Source: Mycobacteroides chelonae CCUG 47445
Lineage (GTDB): Bacteria > Actinomycetota > Actinomycetes > Mycobacteriales > Mycobacteriaceae
Direction of reading: 5' to 3'
NCBI RefSeq assembly: GCF_001632805.1
Contig: NZ_CP007220.1
Coordinates: forward strand, 4,402,001-4,466,000
DNA length: 64,000 nt
Below the pieces are notes generated by a model, which did no database searches, had not been told where the DNA came from, and saw only the letters and a program-made list of their open reading frames with translations. Positions 37,819 through 48,425 of the stretch are shown piece after piece. Within the stretch, counting starts at the first letter, position 1, and every line of letters starts with the position of its first letter. The position numbers and the translations under genes are program-made.

Positions 37819-38235
37819 ATGAACATTCAGCGCGCCGGTCAGATCGCGCATTGGGCCATTCCCACCGGCGCCCGCCTGGTGTTCGGCGTCATCTTACTTT
37901 TGGAGGGGACCCAGAAAATCTTCGGCTGGTGGAGCGGATCACCTACCGGTTCCGGACATCCCGAGCCATTCCTCAACTGGCCGTACTGGTGGGCGGGCGT
38001 GTTCGAGCTGACACTCGGCGTCCTGCTGACAGTGGGATTGTGGACACGAGTGTCCGCAGTTCTCGCGGCGGGAATGATGGCGTACGCATACTTCTTCGAA
38101 CACCTGCCGGTGCACTGGGAGCCCATGCAAAACGGTGGAGCCTTCGCGGCCACATTCTGCTGGGGGTTCCTGCTCCTGGCCCTGGTGGCAGATGACACCC
38201 GGCTATCGCTCGACCGTGTGCGCGCGCAGCGCTAG
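37819..38235 (+). CDS. DoxX-family membrane protein
   Basis: 138-aa protein with four TMs. The DoxX pattern is present: TGARLVFGVILLLEGTQKIFGWW, a WAGVFELTLGVLLTVGLWTR segment and a C-terminal GFLLLALVADDTRLS. DoxX proteins are linked to thiol and oxidative-stress defence; in M. tuberculosis DoxX associates with SodA and SseA. GAGGAGA precedes ATG 37819; an earlier in-frame start overlaps the peptidase gene and was not chosen. It closes the redox operon and overlaps the convergent 38232 gene by 4 bp. Confidence 0.9.
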   Translation: MNIQRAGQIAHWAIPTGARLVFGVILLLEGTQKIFGWWSGSPTGSGHPEPFLNWPYWWAGVFELTLGVLLTVGLWTRVSAVLAAGMMAYAYFFEHLPVHWEPMQNGGAFAATFCWGFLLLALVADDTRLSLDRVRAQR

Positions 38236-38876
38236 AACTGGTCGATTCCGGGATCGTGATCGATTCCGGCCTGATGTCCAAGGTCTCCATGATCGAAGAA
38301 CGGATCCTGCAGACCCGCATCGCCGGAACCGCCGGCGCCCAGTTCGGAACCGAAATGCTGGGGCTCGAACCCGGCTGCGTCCAACCCGGACGGGGATGCG
38401 TGCAACGGAGCCTGGAACTGGTCGATCGCGGCGACCGCGCTGTCGACCGGTGGACCGAACTGGTCGGGAACGGTGATCGCGTCCTGACGAACGCTCAGGT
38501 CCGATACCGCATTGGTCGCAGCGTGCAGACCCGCATCCAGGCTCGGATCATGCGTCGGCGCGGTGAACGGCGAATCGAACGCCGCGAAGGCACTGGTCGC
38601 CGCACCACTTGCCCAGATGTTGTCGGCAGGAATTGCCGTATGCACCGCATGCGTCAGATCGGCGGCTGCCGGGTTCGCTGCGAACTGCGAGGCCTGTGTT
38701 CCCAGCGCCGCCGGTATCGACTCGCTGACCACCGGGATTAGCGCGGAGACATCTGCGGGCTGGACCCCGTCCAGGTGCGCATCGGCAATGACTTGTTCGG
38801 GATTGGCCGCGTATTGCGCAGCCATGTCCTGGTCACGGACCAGTGCCATGACGAAATCCAACAGGTTATTGCCCAT
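38232..38876 (-). CDS. IniB-domain protein (Rv0340-like)
   Basis: 214-aa protein from ATG 38876. The first ~60 residues (LLDFVMALVRDQDMAAQYAANPEQVIADAHL...) match the IniB N-terminal domain encoded at 34578 (LNLFRDPVQAASYVADPQTSLANAGL). The rest is Ala/Asp/Gly/His-rich and disordered, ending in Asp-His-Gly patches. A GTG at 38897 with a better ribosome site would add 7 residues. In M. tuberculosis Rv0340 precedes iniB; here the redox operon lies between them. It is divergent from the Hsp70-like gene. Confidence 0.82.
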   Translation of the reverse strand: MGNNLLDFVMALVRDQDMAAQYAANPEQVIADAHLDGVQPADVSALIPVVSESIPAALGTQASQFAANPAAADLTHAVHTAIPADNIWASGAATSAFAAFDSPFTAPTHDPSLDAGLHAATNAVSDLSVRQDAITVPDQFGPPVDSAVAAIDQFQAPLHASPSGLDAAGFEPQHFGSELGAGGSGDAGLQDPFFDHGDLGHQAGIDHDPGIDQF

Positions 38877-38940
38877 GTCTGCGATGGTAGGAGCCACCGA
38901 GAACCTCGGCTACGGGGCGCGACCCGTTTCCCACCAGCGC

Positions 38941-39004
38941 CCATTGGGGGACGCGCGTTAGGGGATGTGTCGTCATTAGGGGGTGTGACGACCGTCATCC
39001 CCTA
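38941..39004. promoter_or_regulatory. TAGGGGATG/CATCCCCTA repeats in the divergent promoter
   Basis: CCATTGGGGG (38941-38950), TAGGGGATG (38959-38967), CATTAGGGGG (38974-38983) and CATCCCCTA (38996-39004) lie between the IniB-domain gene and the Hsp70-like gene. The first and last 9-mers are perfect complements. The same words occur upstream of iniB, arguing for one shared DNA-binding regulator. Confidence 0.5.
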
Positions 39005-39056
39005 CTGTTGGGCTGCGGGGTGAAACGCCACAGCGCCGCAAAACGAACGGATAGGT

Positions 39057-40901
39057 ATGGCCAACGCACTGGGACTGTCGATCGGCGCCACTCAACTGGT
39101 CGCGACCCCCGACGACCCGCAGAGCCAACCCGTGGTGCGCAGTTCGATCCTCACCCTGCATGAGGACGGTCCACCCGAGGTTGGGGTACCGAGCCATCCA
39201 GGGTTGACGCTCACCGGATTCGTCGGCAGGGTCGGCGACCCCGTCGGCATCGTGGCGGCGGACGGATCGGTTCACCGGGCCGAATGGGCACTCACCGAAG
39301 CCATGCGCGTACTGATCGCCGACGCGGCCTCCGCTGCCGAATTCACCGCGCCTCCGGCGTTGTCCGCCTCGGTCCCCGCGCATTGGAGCCCGCAGACCGT
39401 CGCCACGCTCCGGGACGCGATCGACCGCGTTCCCGCGCTCGCTCCGGGCGGTCGGCAGCTCAAGTTGATCCCCGACGCGCGCGCTGCCCTCGAGTCGCTG
39501 GCCGCGGGGCCGGGCGTACCCGACCGCGGCGTCGTGGTGGTGTGCGATCTCGGCGGCTCGGGCACCAGCATCACCCTGGCCGATGCGGCACGGGGATTCC
39601 AGCAGATCGGGCAGACCGTCCGATTTGTCGAGTTCTCCGGCCAGCAGATTGACCAGATGCTCCTGACGCAGGTCCTCACCGACCTGAACCAGGATCCCGA
39701 GGGCACCACGTCGGTCGGCGCGCTGACCAGACTGCGCGATCAGTGCCGGTTGGCCAAGGAGCGGCTCTCCGGCGAGACCGCGACCTCGGTACCGGTGGCG
39801 CTTCCCGGAATCACCACCGACGTTCGGCTCACCCGCGCCGAACTCGAGGACCACCTGCGCGGCCCGCTCTCCAACTTGATCAACGCCATTCAGGACACCG
39901 TGGAACGCAACGGTATTCATCCGGCGAACATCAACGCGATCGCCTCGGTGGGTGGCGGTGCCAACATTCCTCTTGTCACCCAACAACTTTCCGAGCGGAT
40001 GCGAGTACCGGTCATCACCGGCCCCCAGCCACAGCTTGCGGCCGCGCAGGGCGTGGCCTTGCTGGCGACCCGCCCCGATCTGCCGCCGCAAGACGCCACC
40101 GCGATGCGGCCGGTCGAGCAACCGGCGGGCGATGCCACCATGATGCGCCCAGCACCCACCGGTACCGGAACCTTCGCCGCTCCGGTAGCCGCGGCTGCCA
40201 GCGATGCGCCGGAATTGGCTTGGTCCCAAGATGATTCGGCCCCCGACCTGGCTCCGCTGCAAGAGACCGGCTACCAGAGCGGATACAGCACCGGATACAC
40301 GGTTGACCTCGATGACGAGTACCACGGCCCGGCCGAACCCACCACCGCCCGCCCCGAGCTTCAGTTCAGCCACGAACCGTACGCGGCCGAGGACGATTAC
40401 GACGACTACCCGCCGCTGCCGTGGTACCGCCGTCCGCTGGTGTGGTTCATCGCAGCGGCCGCGGTGGCCGGCATCGCCTTTACCGGAATGATGGTGTCGC
40501 TGACCAGTAGTGAGTCACCGGCCCCCGCCCCGACCACACCGAGCGTGAGCGTGGTGCCGAGCACAGGCGATGCCCCGGTCGAGCCGCCACCGTCGCCCGA
40601 ACCGCCGCCACCACCGCAGACCCACACCGTGACGCAGTCGGTGCAACCGCCGCCGCCCTCACCGGAGCCACCTCCGCCGCCACCACCGACGACCACAACC
40701 ACACCCCCGACGACCACAACAACCACCACCACAACGACGACAACGACCACCACGACCCCGCCGACCACCACGACGACGCCACCAACCACGACGACGACCC
40801 AGCCGACGACAACGACCACACAACCCGCCTCCACGTCCACGTCGCGCCCCATGATCACGATCCCGGGGTTGCCGCCGATCCCGATCGGTCCGCGCAACTG
40901 A
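39057..40901 (+). CDS. Hsp70-like membrane protein with Pro/Thr tail (Rv0312-like)
   Basis: 614-aa protein. Residues 1-350 form a divergent actin/Hsp70 ATPase fold: LGLSIGATQLVA at the N-terminus, VVVVCDLGGSGTSITLAD (phosphate loop) and ASVGGGANIPLVTQQL. A cytoplasmic acidic linker follows, then one TM (about residues 463-482, after YRRPLVWF). The exterior is almost wholly Pro and Thr, ending in ITIPGLPPIPIGPRN. The design matches Rv0312/Rv2264c of M. tuberculosis. It may sense or couple to the cell wall across the membrane; the function is unknown. It overlaps the iniR frame by 4 bp. Confidence 0.85.
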   Translation: MANALGLSIGATQLVATPDDPQSQPVVRSSILTLHEDGPPEVGVPSHPGLTLTGFVGRVGDPVGIVAADGSVHRAEWALTEAMRVLIADAASAAEFTAPPALSASVPAHWSPQTVATLRDAIDRVPALAPGGRQLKLIPDARAALESLAAGPGVPDRGVVVVCDLGGSGTSITLADAARGFQQIGQTVRFVEFSGQQIDQMLLTQVLTDLNQDPEGTTSVGALTRLRDQCRLAKERLSGETATSVPVALPGITTDVRLTRAELEDHLRGPLSNLINAIQDTVERNGIHPANINAIASVGGGANIPLVTQQLSERMRVPVITGPQPQLAAAQGVALLATRPDLPPQDATAMRPVEQPAGDATMMRPAPTGTGTFAAPVAAAASDAPELAWSQDDSAPDLAPLQETGYQSGYSTGYTVDLDDEYHGPAEPTTARPELQFSHEPYAAEDDYDDYPPLPWYRRPLVWFIAAAAVAGIAFTGMMVSLTSSESPAPAPTTPSVSVVPSTGDAPVEPPPSPEPPPPPQTHTVTQSVQPPPPSPEPPPPPPPTTTTTPPTTTTTTTTTTTTTTTTPPTTTTTPPTTTTTQPTTTTTQPASTSTSRPMITIPGLPPIPIGPRN

Positions 40902-43372
40902 ACGCCCCTCGGGAAAACGGACTCTCCGGGACATTCGACGGAATCGCCTCGGCGGTAACGACGATCACGCAGGCGTTGTCCGCGGGCGGTGCGACGAAGG
41001 TGCTTGTCAGCGGCACCGCCGGTAGCGGAAAGACGTCGATCCTGGCGCGGGTTCGAGACGTCCTGAGCACCACGGGCCCTGCACCGGTCAACCATGTCCC
41101 CGAGACAACGGCCGGAAAAAGCGTGGGCCCATTCGTCATCGACGACGCCGACTCGCTGACCGGCCCACAGCTCGACACCCTGCGTGGCGTCGTGGAGAAC
41201 GATCCGACGGCCATCGTGGTAGTGGCCGCGACACCCCGGCGCCAGCCTGCGCTACGTGCACTGTTTCAGTCCTTGGAGCGCGAATCACCCACCATCGCAC
41301 TAGGTCCCGTCGACAAGGGTGATATCGCCAGGCTTTCGGCTCGCTCAGCAGCCTTCGCCGATGAGATCGCGACCGCCACCGGCGGGGTGCTGGCACTGGT
41401 GGCAGCGGCCGTGGATCGCCTGGACGAAGCGGATTCACTCGAATTGGCACTGCGTGCGATCGATTCCCGCATCGACGAACAACTGCGCCGCCTCTCGCCG
41501 TCGGCTCAGGCCACCGTGCTGCTGATGTCCCTGGACCCCGGCATCGGGGCCTCAGATATCGCTGCGGCGCTTGCACTTTCCGACGCCGGAGATCCGGTCG
41601 ATGAGGCTCTGGGAAGCGGGCTGGTGCCCTCCCCCGGACAGATCGCCTTCGCGGCCAGAGTGCACGGCTGCGCCACACGACTGCTCGGTGCGGCGCGGCA
41701 CCTCGACCTCGAACGATCGCTGTTGCGCACGCAGCTCGACATCGGTTCGGTATCCACCGACCTGGCTCTGGCCCTGGTAGCCCACGGATTGCGCGATACG
41801 CAGATCGCCGGGCTGCTAGCTGAGTGGGCTGCAACCGAATCCGACCCCCTCACCGCGGCAGACCTGTATCGCGCCGCCCTGACCGCGGGCGCCGAGCCGG
41901 GCCCGATCAGGGTGCCGCTAGCCGAGTCGCTGGCGCGCGCGGGTGACCTGGCCGCGGCTGCCGCTCAGGCCGATGAGGTGCTTAACGCCACCGATCCAGG
42001 ACATCGCGCGGCAGCCGTGCGTATTGCGGCGGCCATCGCGTGCCACAACGGGGACTCCGGTCAGGCGGTCGCGTTGTACGACTGGCTGGGTACCGGCCTG
42101 GACGGCCTAACGGCCCTGTCCGCTGCGCCGGTTTTCGTGGGCATCGGCCAGTTGACCAGTGCACGGAAAGTGTTGGACGACAACCTGGGAGCGCCGCCTA
42201 CGACATCGGCCACCGCGACGCGAAATGCCGCCCAGGGGGTCATCGCTTCTGTTGAGGGCCGTGGCCACGAGGCGCTGTCCCTGCTCGGTCAGGCCGTCAC
42301 ACAGCAGCCCTCGACATCTTCCTTCACCCCTGACAGCACCATCGCCCTGGCCGCGTTGACCATGCTGCACAGCGGTGAGACGGCGCGGGCCCGGGGCGTT
42401 CTCGCCGGTGCGATCCGCAACGACCTGCCCCATGACGTCTTCGCGGTGCGACATCGTCTGCTCGCCGCCTGGATTGCCATGCTGTCCGGTGATCTGACCG
42501 GTGCCGCGCAATGGCTACCTGAGGCCGACGCCGAGCTCTCCCGGCGCGATCGCCTGTTCGCCGAATCGCTACGGACCGGCATCGCCCGGCGCCACGGCGA
42601 CACCGGTCCGCTACGCCAGCATTGGCAGGCCTCCATGGATGCGTTGTCGGCGTATTCGATCGACCTCTACACGTTGCTTCCGGTTGGCGAGCTCTGGGTG
42701 GCCGCGGCACGGCTGCGCACCCTGGATGCCGTCACGCATCATGTCGACCGCGCATTCGCGGTTCTGGCGCAGCTCGGCGATCCCATCGCCTGGTCTGCCT
42801 CCCTGCGATGGGCCGGCGTGCATGCCGCGATCCTGACCAACTCTCCGGAGAATCTCGCCCCGCACGGGCAGGCGCTCGCCGCGGCCGCGGGAGTCAGCCC
42901 GTACGCACGCACCCTGGCGACGGCCGGGCGCACGTGGCTGCGGGTGCTCGCCAACCAGGTGGACGGGACCGAGGTCGACGGCGCCGCGAGGATGCTGGCC
43001 GATACCGGCCTCGGCTGGGATGCGACCCGCTTGGCCAGCCAGGCCGCGCTGCACGCGAACGACCCGAAGGTGGCCGCCGCGATGCTCGCACTCGCCCGCG
43101 ATCTGCGGACGCCGACGGCCAACACCGACAGCCCCGACCCGGCCGCGGCACCGTCCTCGGCCGCCCACTCGCCAACATCCACGCGTCTGTCAGATCGCGA
43201 GCGCGAGGTCGCCGAGCTGCTGCTACGCGGCCTTCCCTATCGCGATATCGGTGCGCAGCTGTTCATTTCGGCGAAGACCGTCGAGCATCACGTCGCCCGC
43301 ATTCGCCGTCGCCTCGGGGCCGAATCACGCTCCGACATGTTCTCGATGTTGCGGTCGATCTTGACCCCATAA
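40898..43372 (+). CDS. iniR: IniR, signal-transduction ATPase with LuxR-type helix-turn-helix
   Basis: STAND/LuxR-type regulator equivalent to Rv0339c, reported as IniR, the activator of iniBAC in response to trehalose. A P-loop (VSGTAGSGKTS) lies near the N-terminus, with the Walker B FVIDDADS. Alpha-helical repeats fill the middle. The C-terminal LuxR HTH is LSDREREVAELLLRGLPYRDIGAQL...KTVEHHVARIRRRLG. The conventional TTG start at 40976 would cut into an upstream stretch that reads as protein (NGLSGTFDGIASAV). The nearest possible start is a CTG at 40898 forming a CTGA overlap with the preceding stop. The latter gives 824 aa, close to the ~832 aa I recall for Rv0339c. Confidence 0.8.
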   Translation: MNAPRENGLSGTFDGIASAVTTITQALSAGGATKVLVSGTAGSGKTSILARVRDVLSTTGPAPVNHVPETTAGKSVGPFVIDDADSLTGPQLDTLRGVVENDPTAIVVVAATPRRQPALRALFQSLERESPTIALGPVDKGDIARLSARSAAFADEIATATGGVLALVAAAVDRLDEADSLELALRAIDSRIDEQLRRLSPSAQATVLLMSLDPGIGASDIAAALALSDAGDPVDEALGSGLVPSPGQIAFAARVHGCATRLLGAARHLDLERSLLRTQLDIGSVSTDLALALVAHGLRDTQIAGLLAEWAATESDPLTAADLYRAALTAGAEPGPIRVPLAESLARAGDLAAAAAQADEVLNATDPGHRAAAVRIAAAIACHNGDSGQAVALYDWLGTGLDGLTALSAAPVFVGIGQLTSARKVLDDNLGAPPTTSATATRNAAQGVIASVEGRGHEALSLLGQAVTQQPSTSSFTPDSTIALAALTMLHSGETARARGVLAGAIRNDLPHDVFAVRHRLLAAWIAMLSGDLTGAAQWLPEADAELSRRDRLFAESLRTGIARRHGDTGPLRQHWQASMDALSAYSIDLYTLLPVGELWVAAARLRTLDAVTHHVDRAFAVLAQLGDPIAWSASLRWAGVHAAILTNSPENLAPHGQALAAAAGVSPYARTLATAGRTWLRVLANQVDGTEVDGAARMLADTGLGWDATRLASQAALHANDPKVAAAMLALARDLRTPTANTDSPDPAAAPSSAAHSPTSTRLSDREREVAELLLRGLPYRDIGAQLFISAKTVEHHVARIRRRLGAESRSDMFSMLRSILTP

Positions 43373-43401
43373 ATGCGACAAAGTTCACCCTGTACGGCGG
43401 G

Positions 43402-43420
43402 TTAGGTAAGCCTGACTAGG
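43402..43420 (+). promoter_or_regulatory. Iron-box-like site upstream of etfD
   Basis: TTAGGTAAGCCTGACTAGG agrees with the IdeR/DtxR 19-bp consensus at 13 of 19 positions, with a near-perfect left half. IdeR control of an iron-sulfur protein would be sensible, but the right half is weak. Confidence 0.4.
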
Positions 43421-43463
43421 ACTTTCGACCCTGTCAATGCGACGATGACCTCGCATCGGACAC

Positions 43464-43508
43464 AAGTTACCCGCAAGTAACATTACACTTGTTACTGACG
43501 AGTAACTT
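43464..43508 (+). promoter_or_regulatory. Paired GTTAC-N6-GTAAC palindromes upstream of etfD
   Basis: GTTAC-N6-GTAAC at 43466-43481 and again at 43491-43506, with starts 25 bp apart, 28 bp before the etfD GTG. The outer parts AAGTTAC and GTAACTT are also complementary. The shape is that of a TetR- or GntR-type operator pair. Since EtfD serves fatty-acid beta-oxidation, a lipid-responsive regulator is the natural candidate. Confidence 0.65.
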
Positions 43509-43534
43509 CTCGGGACCGGGAGGTCAGCACCACC

Positions 43535-46723
<3,189 letters not shown>

Positions 46724-46757
46724 ATATTGGCTGGACAGCAATGCCACCATTGAGACC

Positions 46758-48041
46758 GTGAGTACCGATAACTTGCCGACTGACGTGCCCCCGCGCGTGC
46801 CCGGTCTTTCCCCGCGGCAGCATCAACGGGTCTTTGCTCAGTCCACCAAGCTGCAAGACGTCCTGTACGAAATCAGGGGTCCGGTACACGCGCACGCCGC
46901 CCGGCTGGAGGCCGAGGGGCACCGCATCCTCAAGCTCAATATCGGCAACCCGGCACCGTTCGGTTTCGAGGCGCCCGATGTCATCATGCGCGACATCATC
47001 CAGGCGCTCCCCTACGCGCAGGGGTACTCGGACTCCAAGGGCATCCTGCCCGCGCGGCGGGCGGTGGTGACTCGCTACGAACTGGTCGACGGATTCCCGT
47101 ACCTGGACGTGGACGACGTCTACCTGGGCAACGGGGTATCCGAGCTCATCACCATGACCACCCAGGCGCTGCTCGACAACGGCGATCAGGTGCTCATCCC
47201 TGCGCCCGACTATCCGCTCTGGACCGCCGCGACATCGCTGGCCGGGGGCACCGCGGTGCATTACCTGTGCGACGAGACCAACGGCTGGATGCCGGACATC
47301 GAGGATCTGGAATCCAAGATCACCGAGCGCACCAAGGCCCTGGTCATCATCAATCCGAACAACCCCACCGGCGCGGTGTATACGCGCGAAATCCTCACCA
47401 AGATGGTGGAACTGGCACGCAAGCATCAGCTGCTGCTGCTGGCCGACGAGATCTACGACAAGATCCTCTACGACGACGCCGAGCACATCAGCGTCGCCTC
47501 GCTGGCCCCGGACCTGTTGTGTTTCACCTTCAATGGCCTGTCCAAGGCCTACCGGGTGGCGGGCTACCGATCGGCATGGCTGGCCATCACCGGCCCCAAG
47601 GATCACGCCGCCAGCCTGCTGGAGGGCGTCAATCTGCTGGCCAACATGCGTCTGTGCCCGAATGTTCCTGCGCAGCATGCGATTCAGGTTGCCCTTGGCG
47701 GGCATCAAAGCATCGACGATCTGGTGCTGCCGGGCGGTCGGCTCCTGGAGCAGCGCGATGTGGCCTGGACCAAGCTCAACGAGATTCCCGGCGTCTCCTG
47801 CGTGAAGCCGAAGGGTGCGCTGTACGCCTTCCCGCGGCTGGACCCCGAGGTGCACGAGATCCACGATGACGACCAGCTGGTCCTGGATCTGCTGCTCAAC
47901 GAGAAGATCCTGCTCACGCAGGGCACGGGCTTCAATTGGCCTGAGCCCGATCATCTTCGGATCGTCACGCTGCCGTGGGCCCGCGACCTTGCGGTCGCTA
48001 TCGAGCGGCTCGGTAACTTCCTGGTGAGCTACCGCCAGTAG
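46758..48041 (+). CDS. aspC: PLP-dependent aminotransferase (AspC/AlaA type)
   Basis: 427-aa class I aminotransferase, equivalent of Rv0337c (named aspC, though the type is close to alanine transaminase AlaA). PLP lysine in FNGLSKAYRVAGYR, the NPNNPTGAVY substrate segment, Asp/Tyr in ADEIYDKILYDD and the Arg in HLRIVTLPW are all present. It transfers amino groups between alanine/aspartate-type amino acids and 2-oxoglutarate. The start is GTG 46758, 34 bp after etfD, so co-transcription is likely. The gene order is conserved with M. tuberculosis. Confidence 0.94.
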   Translation: MSTDNLPTDVPPRVPGLSPRQHQRVFAQSTKLQDVLYEIRGPVHAHAARLEAEGHRILKLNIGNPAPFGFEAPDVIMRDIIQALPYAQGYSDSKGILPARRAVVTRYELVDGFPYLDVDDVYLGNGVSELITMTTQALLDNGDQVLIPAPDYPLWTAATSLAGGTAVHYLCDETNGWMPDIEDLESKITERTKALVIINPNNPTGAVYTREILTKMVELARKHQLLLLADEIYDKILYDDAEHISVASLAPDLLCFTFNGLSKAYRVAGYRSAWLAITGPKDHAASLLEGVNLLANMRLCPNVPAQHAIQVALGGHQSIDDLVLPGGRLLEQRDVAWTKLNEIPGVSCVKPKGALYAFPRLDPEVHEIHDDDQLVLDLLLNEKILLTQGTGFNWPEPDHLRIVTLPWARDLAVAIERLGNFLVSYRQ

Positions 48042-48051
48042 GCGCACCCGT

Positions 48052-48115
48052 CCTCGACACGCCCGTTTGTGGCGAACATATGCGAGACGGAATCGCCGCA
48101 ACACGACGTGTCGGG
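48052..48115. terminator. Bulged hairpin downstream of aspC
   Basis: Arms at 48052-48075 and 48093-48115 pair as CGACACG with CGTGTCG and TGTGGCGA with TCGCCGCA, separated by a mismatched internal loop, around a 17-nt terminal loop. It lies 10 bp after the stop. Dimensions match the hairpins at 11559 and 18185, again at a gene end and at the left border of the accessory insert. Confidence 0.5.
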
Positions 48116-48425
48116 GGTTCGTTCCCGCACGGCGGCATTCCTACCCCGGCAAACCAATCACGAGTGCTTACTTCAACAAGAACACATTAAAATGCATTGC
48201 TAGCAATTTAGTTGAATACCGAGAATATTTATAGACAATATGAACATTCACGGTATGCCGATTCGTGCATAGGGATAGGTATTGCGCATAGGCACTCCAG
48301 TTGATAACTTTCGTCCGCGCGAGTGAATAGGGTATTTCACAGCGTTTGATGCGGCGGGAGAATTACTCAGGGCGGCGGCCCACAATGCGCTTATCTGCGC
48401 ATTGTGGATTTGAGGGGTGACTTGT
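48116..48425. other. AT-rich intergenic region at left edge of the toxin insert
   Basis: Positions about 48150-48330 are markedly AT-richer than the rest of the window (for example ACATTAAAATGCATT and GAATATTTATAG), typical of horizontally acquired DNA bound by Lsr2. No gene is seen on either strand apart from a chance antisense frame. It probably contains the promoter of the toxin gene. No transposase remnant, att repeat or tRNA could be identified. Confidence 0.7.

Noticed and set aside
40681..40830. ACC/ACG-rich low-complexity run as a DNA repeat element
   Set aside because: It encodes the Thr-rich exterior of the Hsp70-like protein and is explained by the protein sequence.
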